This document shows positions 1 to 6,284 of a stretch of DNA of 7,090 bases, piece after piece (the stretch's first letter is position 1; each line of letters starts with the position of its first letter). The notes below the pieces were generated by a model. The model had not been told where the DNA came from, ran no database searches, and was given only the letters and a program-made list of their open reading frames with translations. The DNA comes from Jatrophihabitans sp. (lineage in GTDB: Bacteria > Actinomycetota > Actinomycetes > Mycobacteriales > Jatrophihabitantaceae): NCBI GenBank assembly GCA_025966255.1, contig JAOPVG010000413.1:1-7090 (forward strand). Reading direction: 5' to 3'. Both the position numbers and the translations under genes were made by a program.

Positions 1-117
1 CTCAACGCCGGGGTGTTCACCGTGGCCATGATCGGGCACGTCGCATACTTCGCGGTCATGGCCGCGGTCGGGTTGGTGGTTACCGCCCGCCGACTGGATA
101 CCTTGCTGCTGACCTGA
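1..117 (+). CDS. ABC-2-type transporter permease, C-terminal fragment (5' end outside window)
   Basis: Frame 1 is open from the first base to a TGA at 115-117 and gives 38 residues. They form one hydrophobic segment (VFTVAMIGHVAYFAVMAAVGLVV) followed by a short basic tail, TARRLDTLLLT. A last membrane helix followed by an R-R-L...L-L tail is typical of the C-terminus of ABC-2 (NodJ/DrrB-like) export permeases, which work in the cytoplasmic membrane with a separate ATPase; that partner would lie to the left, outside the window. The assignment rests on a short fragment and another polytopic membrane protein is possible. The gene runs towards prfB, so the two are convergent with about 107 bp between their stops. 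Confidence 0.6.
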   Translation, partial: LNAGVFTVAMIGHVAYFAVMAAVGLVVTARRLDTLLLT

Positions 118-134
118 TCGGCGGCGCTCGTCGT

Positions 135-177
135 TGCCGGCCGTCGCGCGGCACCCTGACGCCGGCGCCGATCGCCG
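135..177. terminator. Possible bidirectional terminator hairpins between convergent genes
   Basis: The 107-bp gap between the permease stop (117) and the prfB stop (225) contains short GC-rich inverted repeats: TGCCG at 135-139 with CGGCA at 149-153, and CGGCG at 163-167 with CGCCG at 173-177. GCCGGC at 136-141 can also pair with GCCGGC at 161-166. No T-tract follows on either strand, so intrinsic termination is only inferred from the convergent layout, and short GC-rich repeats are common by chance in such DNA. Confidence 0.2.
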
Positions 178-224
178 CACTAGTGGTCAGTCGGGACAAC
201 CAACCGGTGGCCATTCTGAGGTGA

Positions 225-1331
225 CTACTGATTCGCGGCATGGTCGGCTGATCTACGCCAGCGGATACCGGCCTCGATGAACCCGTCGATGTCACCGTCG
301 AGCACACCCTGCGGGTTGCCGACCTCGTAGTCGGTGCGCAGGTCCTTCACCATCTGATACGGGTGCAGCACGTAGCTGCGCATCTGGTTGCCCCAGCTGT
401 TGCCGGCGTCCTTGAGCGCGTCCATCGTCGCCTGCTGTTGCTGCCGGCGGACCTCGAGCAGCTTGGCCTGCAGCACCGCCATCGCCGAGGCGCGGTTCTG
501 GATCTGACTACGCTCGTTCTGGCAGCTGACCACGATGCCGGTGGGCAGGTGGGTGATGCGCACGGCCGAGTCGGTCGTGTTGACGCCCTGCCCGCCCGGT
601 CCGGACGAGCGGTAGACGTCCACCCGAATGTCGTCGTCGGGGATCTCGACGTGGTCCGAGGACTCCACGACCGGCAGCACCTCGACGCCCACGAAGGACG
701 TCTGCCGGCGGCCCTGGTTGTCGAACGGGCTGATCCGGACGAGCCGGTGCGTGCCCTGCTCCACCGACAGCGTGCCGTACGCGTAGGGCGCCTTCACCTG
801 GAACGTGGCCGACTTGATGCCGGCCTCTTCGGCGTAGGACGTGTCCATGACGTCGACGGGGTAGTTGTGCCGCTCCGCCCAGCGCAGGTACATGCGCATC
901 AGCATTTCGGCGAAGTCGGCGGCATCCACGCCGCCCGCCTCCGACCGGATCGTCATCAGCGCTTCGCGGGAGTCGTACTCGCCGGAGAGCAGCGTGCGGA
1001 CCTCGAGCTCGTCGATCGCGCGCCGCAGGCCGGCCACCTCGGTTTCGGCCTCGGCGCGGGAGTCGGGGTCGTCCATCTCCTCGGCGAGATCCCACAGGGT
1101 CTGCGCGTCGTCGAGGCGGCGGCGGATGTCCTCCACCCGACGCACCTCGCCCTGCGCGTACGACAGCCGCGAGTTGACCTGCTGCGCCTTGTCGGGGTCG
1201 TCCCAGAGGTCCGGCACGGACGCCTGGGCCTCGAGTTCGCTCACTTCGCGGCGCAGGGTGTCGAGGTCCAGGACCGATTCGATGCTGACGAGGGTCGCCG
1301 TCAATTCCTTCAACTCTGCGGGCACGTCCAC
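225..1331 (-). CDS. prfB: Peptide chain release factor 2 (RF2)
   Basis: RF2 recognises UGA and UAA in the ribosomal A site and triggers peptidyl-tRNA hydrolysis. The 368-residue product has the family's usual length. It shows an N-terminal coiled region with the LWDDPDKAQ motif (about 42-50), the stop-codon-recognition tripeptide SPF at 201-203, which marks RF2 rather than RF1, and the catalytic GGQ at 246-248 in [17 protein letters not shown]. The Gln of GGQ is normally methylated by PrmC. GTG at 1331 was chosen because the protein then starts like its relatives ([14 protein letters not shown]); upstream codons in the frame run into the neighbouring gene. GTG at 1325 is an alternative. There is no in-frame UGA near codon 25, so the autoregulatory frameshift known from E. 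coli prfB is absent, as in Mycobacterium and Streptomyces. No Shine-Dalgarno sequence precedes the start. The start lies 29 nt after the MmcQ/YjbR stop. Confidence 0.97.
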   Translation of the reverse strand: MDVPAELKELTATLVSIESVLDLDTLRREVSELEAQASVPDLWDDPDKAQQVNSRLSYAQGEVRRVEDIRRRLDDAQTLWDLAEEMDDPDSRAEAETEVAGLRRAIDELEVRTLLSGEYDSREALMTIRSEAGGVDAADFAEMLMRMYLRWAERHNYPVDVMDTSYAEEAGIKSATFQVKAPYAYGTLSVEQGTHRLVRISPFDNQGRRQTSFVGVEVLPVVESSDHVEIPDDDIRVDVYRSSGPGGQGVNTTDSAVRITHLPTGIVVSCQNERSQIQNRASAMAVLQAKLLEVRRQQQQATMDALKDAGNSWGNQMRSYVLHPYQMVKDLRTDYEVGNPQGVLDGDIDGFIEAGIRWRRSADHAANQ

Positions 1332-1339
1332 GTCGGTCG

Positions 1340-1345
1340 AGAGTA
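1340..1345 (-). promoter_or_regulatory. Candidate -10 element for leaderless prfB
   Basis: On the minus strand TACTCT (1345 down to 1340) fits the actinobacterial TANNNT -10 pattern and lies 8 nt before the GTG at 1331. With no Shine-Dalgarno sequence present, transcription could begin at or within a couple of bases of the start codon. No convincing -35 is visible (CTGGAC lies 21 nt further upstream). TANNNT is a loose motif, so this is an inference. Confidence 0.4.
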
Positions 1346-1360
1346 CGCGGTACGGCGCGA

Positions 1361-1738
1361 TCAGCCGTCCAGTTGCGCGGCGAGCGACTTGGGCGCCACC
1401 TGCCGGAAGGCGTCGCGGACGATCTCGTCGATCTCGTCCCAGTCCGGTGGACGTCCGTCGACGTCGTCGAGGACCACGCCCAGCCACCCGCGATGCCCGA
1501 CGTAGGGCGGCCGGAAGAATCGGCCCGGGTTCTCGCCGATCAACGCCTCCTGCGCACCGGGTGGCGCGGCGCACCAGAAGCTGAGGTGCTCGGCGCCGTG
1601 GTGGTGATTGTCCACCGAGACGAACTGCTTCTTGTCGCGCACGAAGAAGCAGGGCTCGCCGTGACTGATTCGCTCCACAGCCTCCGGAAGGCGCAGGCAC
1701 AGCGCCCGCAGCCGCTCGACCGGATCGTGCGTGCTCAC
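1361..1738 (-). CDS. MmcQ/YjbR family protein
   Basis: The 125-residue product matches the MmcQ/YjbR (CyaY-fold) family in length and in its sequence landmarks: [19 protein letters not shown] near the N-terminus (about 16-33), the basic DKKQFVSVD strand, the [14 protein letters not shown] stretch (53-66) and the C-terminal [16 protein letters not shown] followed by [20 protein letters not shown]. Members are often labelled DNA-binding proteins from structural resemblance; no precise role is established and none is inferred here. I placed the start at GTG 1738 because AGAGGTG (1754-1748) lies 9 nt upstream. A GTG at 1750 in the same frame would add MARK but overlaps that ribosome-binding site and has no well-spaced one of its own. 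The gene lies between the membrane hydrolase (37-nt gap) and prfB (29-nt gap), all leftward, so co-transcription is plausible. Confidence 0.88.
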   Translation of the reverse strand: MSTHDPVERLRALCLRLPEAVERISHGEPCFFVRDKKQFVSVDNHHHGAEHLSFWCAAPPGAQEALIGENPGRFFRPPYVGHRGWLGVVLDDVDGRPPDWDEIDEIVRDAFRQVAPKSLAAQLDG

Positions 1739-1747
1739 CTTCCGGGC

Positions 1748-1754
1748 CACCTCT
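1748..1754 (-). promoter_or_regulatory. Ribosome binding site deciding the MmcQ/YjbR start
   Basis: AGAGGTG read on the minus strand from 1754 to 1748 is a good match to the anti-Shine-Dalgarno sequence, with a 9-nt spacer to GTG 1738. It favours 1738 over the in-frame GTG at 1750. Confidence 0.65.
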
Positions 1755-1775
1755 TCACCATCCTGCCGCCACCAG

Positions 1776-4325
1776 CTACCCGGTCCGGTCCCGCTCCGGC
1801 GCCGGCCCAGCCGCCGCGCCGCCGACCTCGAGTAGCCGCGCCAGCTCGGCGGCGTACGGGCTCACCTGCGGGTCGGGGAACAGGTCCGAGTGCCGGTGCG
1901 TCGGCGGCGGGCTGGGGTCCTTGTCGCTCCAGAGCACCGGCGGGTCGTAGATGATCCGGTCGACGAGTCCGTGCTCGGCCGCGTTGCGCTTCGGCTCGAA
2001 GGCGTAGCCGCCGACGTAGTCGCTGCGCCGGACGAGCGTGCGCCACCTGACGACTTCACTGTCGGTGAGGTGGGCCCGCAGCCGCGCCAACTGCTCCGGG
2101 CCGAAGTACGCGGGAAACGCCCGCCCGTAGAGGCGACGGACCGGAGCGGCGAGCAGCAGCAGCGACATCCGGGCCCGGACTTCCTGCGGCAACTGGGCGA
2201 GCACGGCCACGGCGATCGGCGTGCCCTGGCTGTAGCCGGTCAGCAGCACCGGGCTGTGCGCCTCCATCGGGGCGCCGTGGTTGCGCCGTTCGGCGTCCTC
2301 CTGCGCCAGCGCCGGATCACCGGGCGCGCGGACCCGGTCGCCGACGATGCGACGCACCCGAGTGACCACCTCGGGGATCGTGCGTTCGGCGTAACACGGC
2401 GGGCCGAGCGGATGGCACGCGCGCGGCCAGAACGTTCCGATGTCCCACAGCGCGCCGAACCGCTTGCGGGCCGACGAATTCGTCAGCGCCGACCGCAGCA
2501 GGGCGAGGAAGTACAGCGTCGCCGCCACGCCGATCGTGCCGCCGATCTGGGCGACCTTCGCGAGGAACGAACTTTCGACGCCGGCCTGCAGGCAGATGAG
2601 GTAGGCGACGAGCAGTGCGACCGTGGGCACGGTGATCACGGTCAGCGCGCTCGACGCGTGATCGGTGAGTGAGGCTCGCGCCCACGTCTTGCCAACCTGC
2701 CGTACCGAGTCGTCCCCGCCGGGTTCGGGATAGCTGTTCAGGACGGAGTCGGGATCCTGATTGTCGCCGGTGCGGGCCAGCCGGTCGCCCTCCCACTTCG
2801 CCCAGGACAGCGCGTAGATGCTTATTCCAACCACCATCAGCACGGCGACGACCATGCCCGCACCACCGGCGTAGACCGTCGATGGCAGGAGCAGCGTCTT
2901 GCGGCCGACGCCTCCGTCCGCCGTCGTCACCTTCGGCGTGCCGATGAGGTTGGCGACCGCGAGGGTCAGCGACGAGCCGAAGATCGTGGCCACCATGCAA
3001 CCCAAGGCGGCCAGCAGCGGAGCCACGAGCCCGAAACCCATCACCTCGCGCCCGGCCCGCCACGGTGCCTGCACGACGACGGCGATCAGCAGCACGAGCA
3101 CGATCGCGAACTCGGCGAAGACCGACCACACCTGCAGCACCTGATCGGCGGGCAACGCCCGCGCGTCGACCTGGACGCGCCACCAGAACCGGGCCACGCT
3201 CGCGCCCACGGCCAGGGCCGCGGCGCCGAGGGCGAACCAACGGCACACCGCGTCGCTCCACCGTTCGGCACTGCCGGCGATCCGGATGCGGTCCGTCCAC
3301 GGTGAGGCGATGAGCGCGATCGCGACTCCGCCGATGACGCCGGCCAGGACGAGCAGCAGGATCCGCAGCGGGTTCGCCGCGGAGTGTGGCAGCGCGGCGA
3401 AGAGCAGCACGAGCGCGCAGGCGGCGGCGAGGTGGCAGTTCCGCTGCCGCTGCACCACCCGCTCGCCGCGCCAGAACGACGGCTCGGTAAGCGGCCAGTC
3501 CGGATCCGCGTCGCTGTGCGCGGCCGCGCCCCATTTCTCGTAGGACTTCGACGTCTGCACGCTCACCGCCGCGAGCACACCGATTACGGCCATGACTGCG
3601 AGCAGCGACATCGCCAGCCGCGGCCCGATGGCTCGTTCGGAGTACCAGCCCAGCCACGTGGGCAGCACGTTGCGCCCCGGCGCCTGCCACGCGAGCAGGT
3701 CGCCGAGGACGGTGATCGTCGTGGCCACGAACGCGACGGTGAGCGCAAGGCCGAGCAGCCGCAGGCAGGCCCGCGAGATGCCGTTCGCCGCGGCCTCGCG
3801 CTTGGTACGCCGGCCGGGCAGGGCCCAGTGCGCGACGTTGACGAGCATGAACGCGACGAGCAGCAGCCACAGCGCCCGGCTGGTCGCGCGCGTGTTCAGG
3901 CCGCCCCAGCAGTAGGCCTCGCGTCGGGGTCGGCCCTGCGCGGATCCGCCGGGGAACCAGGCGCGGTGGAAGCCGGCCGTGCCGTCGCCTGCGACCTGCA
4001 CGGTGGTCGGCGCCTGCAGGTTCTCCGTCGAAGGCGCGCCGCCGATGCCGTGGATGCGTAGTTCGATGACGGGGTCAGCCCCGGGCGTGCTGCCGTCCGC
4101 GGCGAGATAGGGCACCTCACCGGCGGCCGCCGCTGCGCGCGGGCTGGTGATGTCGGTCCCGGAGTATCCGTCCGCGGCGCCGAGCCCGAGCGTGATCGGC
4201 CCGAGCACGCTGACCGGCGGTAGGACCTCGGTCGGGTCTGTGACCTGCGCCGGGTCCAGGACCTGGGTCGGCGCGACACTGCCCGGCAACTGCTGCGACC
4301 GGCCGGTCGGCGATGCCTCGTCCAC
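1776..4325 (-). CDS. Polytopic membrane protein with split alpha/beta-hydrolase signature
   Basis: From GTG 4325 the product has 849 residues. Residues 1-84 are low-complexity and hydrophilic, with four hexapeptide repeats at 19-42. Next comes VIELRIHGIGGAPSTENL (86-103), whose HGIGG (92-96) resembles the oxyanion-hole HG motif of lipases and esterases and the ELRVHGVSGTPP motif of an actinobacterial membrane-protein family. About 10-11 hydrophobic segments follow (roughly 151-169, 187-211, 234-256, 297-315, 321-341, 363-382, 400-421, 430-462, 482-508, 556-580, 588-611). The C-terminal domain has a nucleophile elbow, LLTGYSQGTPIA (S699), then RRSDYVGGY (D769) and HRHSDLF (H812), giving a plausible Ser-Asp-His triad. 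Substrate is unknown; lipid or ester hydrolysis at the membrane is an inference. The start is uncertain: the frame stays open far upstream through the antisense of xthA, and GTG 4325 is chosen as the last good candidate clear of xthA; it has no clear Shine-Dalgarno sequence. Confidence 0.8.
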   Translation of the reverse strand: MDEASPTGRSQQLPGSVAPTQVLDPAQVTDPTEVLPPVSVLGPITLGLGAADGYSGTDITSPRAAAAAGEVPYLAADGSTPGADPVIELRIHGIGGAPSTENLQAPTTVQVAGDGTAGFHRAWFPGGSAQGRPRREAYCWGGLNTRATSRALWLLLVAFMLVNVAHWALPGRRTKREAAANGISRACLRLLGLALTVAFVATTITVLGDLLAWQAPGRNVLPTWLGWYSERAIGPRLAMSLLAVMAVIGVLAAVSVQTSKSYEKWGAAAHSDADPDWPLTEPSFWRGERVVQRQRNCHLAAACALVLLFAALPHSAANPLRILLLVLAGVIGGVAIALIASPWTDRIRIAGSAERWSDAVCRWFALGAAALAVGASVARFWWRVQVDARALPADQVLQVWSVFAEFAIVLVLLIAVVVQAPWRAGREVMGFGLVAPLLAALGCMVATIFGSSLTLAVANLIGTPKVTTADGGVGRKTLLLPSTVYAGGAGMVVAVLMVVGISIYALSWAKWEGDRLARTGDNQDPDSVLNSYPEPGGDDSVRQVGKTWARASLTDHASSALTVITVPTVALLVAYLICLQAGVESSFLAKVAQIGGTIGVAATLYFLALLRSALTNSSARKRFGALWDIGTFWPRACHPLGPPCYAERTIPEVVTRVRRIVGDRVRAPGDPALAQEDAERRNHGAPMEAHSPVLLTGYSQGTPIAVAVLAQLPQEVRARMSLLLLAAPVRRLYGRAFPAYFGPEQLARLRAHLTDSEVVRWRTLVRRSDYVGGYAFEPKRNAAEHGLVDRIIYDPPVLWSDKDPSPPPTHRHSDLFPDPQVSPYAAELARLLEVGGAAAGPAPERDRTG
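4200..4271 (-). repeat. Four tandem hexapeptide (18-nt) repeats in the membrane hydrolase N-terminus
   Basis: Residues 19-42 of the membrane protein read PTQVLD, PAQVTD, PTEVLP, PVSVLG: four units of the form P-x-[Q/E/S]-V-[L/T]-x, each coded by 18 nt. The units have diverged at DNA level but keep Pro at position 1 and Val at position 4. They lie in a hydrophilic tail before the HGIGG motif, probably a flexible extramembrane segment. Confidence 0.7.
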
Positions 4326-4391
4326 GCTTGGAAGAGTGGCCGGGTGCGGGCGTTGATACAACCCCCCGCGCCCGATCAATACGCTGGGGTC
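4326..4391. promoter_or_regulatory. Divergent promoter region between membrane hydrolase and xthA
   Basis: These 66 bp must carry promoters for both directions if the chosen starts are right. For xthA the -10 is TACGCT (4380-4385), with a -35-like TTGATA at 4353-4358 (spacer 21 nt, longer than usual). The same spot contains a small inverted repeat, GTTG-ATA-CAAC (4352-4362), which could be an operator half-element or chance. No TANNNT lies at leaderless distance from GTG 4325 on the minus strand. Confidence 0.5.
4380..4385 (+). promoter_or_regulatory. -10 element of a probably leaderless xthA transcript
   Basis: TACGCT fits TANNNT and ends exactly 6 nt before GTG 4392, placing the predicted transcription start on the G of the start codon. 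No Shine-Dalgarno sequence precedes that GTG, which is the family-conserved start (MRIATWNVNS). Confidence 0.6.
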
Positions 4392-5189
4392 GTGCGGATC
4401 GCCACCTGGAACGTGAATTCGGTCGTTGCCCGGCTCCCCCGGCTGGTCGATTGGCTGGGTGTGGTCGAACCGGACGTGCTGTGCCTGCAGGAGTTGAAGG
4501 TCAGCGCCGAGCAGTTCCCGTCCGACGAGATCAATGACCTCGGTTATGAGATCAGTGCTCACGGAACCGGGCGGTGGAACGGCGTGGCGATCCTCTCCCG
4601 CGTCGGCGCCGAGGACGTGCGCCGCGGTCTGATCGACGAGCCCGGCCACCAACCCGAGGACGCCATGCTCGAGGCGACCGAGCCGCGCGCGATCGGTGCT
4701 ACGTGCGGCGAGGTGCGGGTGTGGTCGGTCTACGTGCCGAACGGTCGCGAGGTCGGCCACTCGCACTACGAGTACAAGCTGCAATGGCTCGAGGCGCTGC
4801 GCGGGACTGTCGCCGCGGAGCTCACCGAGGCGCGGCCGTTCGCCGTGCTGGGCGACTTCAACATCGCGCCGTCGGATGCCGACGTGTGGGATCCGACGGC
4901 GTTCGCGGGCCTGACTCACGTCACCAAACCGGAGCGCGACGCACTGACTGCCCTGCGCGATCTGGGCCTGCGCGACGTCGTGCCACGGGCGCTGAAGTAC
5001 GACACGCCCTACACGTACTGGGACTACCGCGCCGGCATGTTCCACAAGAACCAGGGCATGCGCATCGATCTCGTCTATGCGAGCGCGCCGGTCGCCGATG
5101 CGGTCACCGACGCCTACGTCGACCGCGAGGCCCGCAAGGGGAAGGGACCGTCCGATCACGCACCGGTCGTCGTCGACGTCGCGCTGTAG
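4392..5189 (+). CDS. xthA: Exodeoxyribonuclease III / AP endonuclease
   Basis: ExoIII-family enzymes cut the DNA backbone 5' to abasic sites and trim blocked 3' ends in base-excision repair; they are Mg-dependent and cytoplasmic. All family motifs are present in the 265-residue product: ATWNVNS with N7, the metal ligand E34 in CLQELK, Y114 in VYVPNG, D155 and N157 in LGDFNIAP, the YTYWDYRAG loop (207-215), D226 in RIDLVYAS and the terminal SDHAP with D255 and H256 (catalytic His). The start is GTG 4392 because family proteins begin MRIATWNVNS. A GTG at 4344 in the same frame would add 16 residues (from MRALIQPPAPDQYAG) but lies upstream of the predicted promoter. The start appears leaderless. 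The SDR gene follows after 15 nt and probably shares the transcript. Confidence 0.96.
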   Translation: MRIATWNVNSVVARLPRLVDWLGVVEPDVLCLQELKVSAEQFPSDEINDLGYEISAHGTGRWNGVAILSRVGAEDVRRGLIDEPGHQPEDAMLEATEPRAIGATCGEVRVWSVYVPNGREVGHSHYEYKLQWLEALRGTVAAELTEARPFAVLGDFNIAPSDADVWDPTAFAGLTHVTKPERDALTALRDLGLRDVVPRALKYDTPYTYWDYRAGMFHKNQGMRIDLVYASAPVADAVTDAYVDREARKGKGPSDHAPVVVDVAL

Positions 5190-5191
5190 GC

Positions 5192-5198
5192 AAGGAGG
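5192..5198 (+). promoter_or_regulatory. Strong ribosome binding site of the SDR gene
   Basis: AAGGAGG lies 6 nt before GTG 5205, in the 15-nt gap after the xthA stop. It fixes the start of the SDR gene and supports translation from a shared xthA transcript. Confidence 0.85.
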
Positions 5199-5204
5199 CC
5201 ACTC

Positions 5205-6167
5205 GTGAGGATCTTCGTCGCCGGGGCAACGGGGGTACTCGGGCGTCCGCTCGTGCCCGCGCTCGTCGAGGCCGGGCACGAGGTCACCGGCACGACCCGT
5301 AGGCCGGCCAGGATCGCCGCCATCGAGGCGGCCGGCGCGACGGGCGTCGTGTGCGACGCGCTCGACCGCAACGCCGTCCTGGCCGCCGTGCGGGAGGCGC
5401 GTCCCGAAGTTGTCATCCATCAGCTGACCGACCTGCCGGACAGTCTCGCCAAGCTGCGCAAGGGCTCGCCGGGAACGAATCGGCTGCGCTCCGAGGGCAC
5501 TCGTCATCTCGTCGACGCGGCGGTGGCCGCGGGCGCGCGCCGGGTGATCACCGAGAGCATCGCGTTCCTCTACGCACCGGCCGGCCCGCCGATCGCCGAC
5601 GAGGAGTCACCGGTCTGGGTGGATGCGCCGGAGCCGTTCGGAGCCCTCATCGGCGCGTTGCGCGATCTCGAGCGGATCACGGCCGGTACCGACGGGATCG
5701 AGGGTGTCGTGCTGCGCTACGGCACGCTGTACGGCCCCGGCACCTGGTACGCGCCCGACGGTGACATGACGAAGCAGGTCCGCAACCGACGCCTGCCGAT
5801 CGTCGGGGACGGCGGTGGGCGGACGTCCTTCTTGCACGTTGCCGATGCCGCGGCCGCCACTGTTCGCGCCGTGTCGAGCGGCGCACCGGGCGTCTACAAC
5901 ATCGTCGACGACGAGCCGGTGACGTATCGCGACCACTTGCCCGCGTTCGCCGAGCTACTGGGGGCCAAGCCGCCACGGCAGCTTCCGTTGTGGGTCGTGC
6001 GCCTTGTCGCCGGGGCGGTCGCGGCGAGCGCGTTGACGGAGCAGCGCGGCGCGGCCAACGCCAGGGCGAAGCGGGAGCTCGGCTGGCAGCCGCGTTATCC
6101 CACCTGGCGCGAAGGGTTTGCGGCCGATTTCGGTCGAGCCGACGGGGCGACCTCCCGAGCCGGCTGA
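5205..6167 (+). CDS. Atypical NAD(P)-binding SDR / epimerase-like protein
   Basis: The 320-residue product is an extended short-chain dehydrogenase/reductase with a Rossmann domain. It starts MRIFVAGATGVLG, with the dinucleotide-binding GATGVLG at 7-13; basic residues after the second strand (TTRRPAR, 30-36) suggest NADP(H). Other family landmarks are VVCDALD (48-54), RYGTLYGPGT (171-180), SFLHVADAA (208-216), VYNIVDDEPV (230-239) and the C-terminal KRELGWQPRYPTWREGF. The usual catalytic Tyr-x-x-x-Lys is missing: the equivalent region reads EPFGALIGALRDLE (F145, I149). The same group in other actinobacteria appears to lack these residues too, so a non-classical reaction or a binding role is possible. 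Substrate is unknown. Start GTG 5205 is set by AAGGAGG 6 nt upstream and by the N-terminal motif. It lies 15 nt after xthA, probably in one operon. Confidence 0.88.
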   Translation: MRIFVAGATGVLGRPLVPALVEAGHEVTGTTRRPARIAAIEAAGATGVVCDALDRNAVLAAVREARPEVVIHQLTDLPDSLAKLRKGSPGTNRLRSEGTRHLVDAAVAAGARRVITESIAFLYAPAGPPIADEESPVWVDAPEPFGALIGALRDLERITAGTDGIEGVVLRYGTLYGPGTWYAPDGDMTKQVRNRRLPIVGDGGGRTSFLHVADAAAATVRAVSSGAPGVYNIVDDEPVTYRDHLPAFAELLGAKPPRQLPLWVVRLVAGAVAASALTEQRGAANARAKRELGWQPRYPTWREGFAADFGRADGATSRAG

Positions 6168-6258
6168 GCACACCCGCGTCCGAGCCTGGAAGCGAGCGAC
6201 GAAGCGGTCCTCGGTGCCCTCAGCGACGCCCGGATCGGCACTCTCAGTGATGCGCGGC
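6168..6258. other. Spacer after SDR gene with an in-frame 33-codon extension and 8-codon repeat
   Basis: The frame of the SDR gene stays open after its TGA (6165-6167) until a TAG at 6267-6269. The extension has no ATG, GTG or TTG start. It contains two adjacent 24-nt units, GALSDARI (6213-6236) and GTLSDARL (6237-6260). They are 16/24 identical at DNA level, with six of eight differences at third codon positions. This could be a decayed coding remnant, a readthrough tail or chance. No T-tract terminator was seen; GTGCC/GGCAC could form a weak stem here. Confidence 0.35.
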
Positions 6259-6282
6259 TTCTATTCTAGCGCTAGAATAGAA
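6259..6282. promoter_or_regulatory. Perfect 24-bp palindromic operator of the PadR-GyrI gene
   Basis: The left arm TTCTATTCTAGC (6259-6270) is followed directly by its exact reverse complement GCTAGAATAGAA (6271-6282); the next pair out does not match. Each arm holds two tandem 5-bp units, TTCTA TTCTA and TAGAA TAGAA, around a central GCGC. The element is AT-rich in GC-rich surroundings, contains the predicted -10 and ends 2 bp before the GTG. A dimeric regulator, most simply the PadR product itself, binding here would block transcription. It differs from the ATGT-N8-ACAT site usual for PadR. It is a poor terminator candidate, having no loop spacer and no T-tract. Confidence 0.75.
6273..6278 (+). 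promoter_or_regulatory. -10 element of the leaderless PadR-GyrI gene, inside the operator
   Basis: TAGAAT matches TANNNT and ends 6 nt before GTG 6285, so the predicted transcription start is the first base of the start codon. No Shine-Dalgarno sequence is present before that GTG. No good -35 is visible near 6250-6255. Confidence 0.6.
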
Positions 6283-6284
6283 CG

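Noticed and set aside
1260..1331. Programmed +1 frameshift at the start of prfB
   Set aside because: The frame is continuous from GTG 1331 through the RF2 core with no in-frame TGA, so no frameshift is needed.
363..1505. 380-codon rightward open frame antisense to prfB
   Set aside because: Its translation is His/Arg/Val-rich with no recognisable motif, while the opposite strand encodes a complete RF2. It is a high-GC third-position artefact.
2317..3870. 517-codon leftward frame overlapping the membrane hydrolase in another register
   Set aside because: Arg/Ala/Gly-rich translation with no membrane segments or motifs, lying inside the well-supported polytopic protein.
4326..5507. Leftward open frame continuing upstream of the membrane hydrolase for about 394 codons, antisense to xthA and the start of the SDR gene
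   Set aside because: It is the antisense of two well-supported genes; its residues are rich in Arg, Gly, Asp and His without family motifs, as expected of a GC-rich shadow frame. The membrane protein's recognisable features start after residue 85 counted from GTG 4325.
6259..6282. Palindrome as an intrinsic terminator for the xthA-SDR operon
   Set aside because: It has no loop spacer and no T-tract, is AT-rich in the stem, and overlaps a good -10 placed exactly for the next gene; an operator explains it better.
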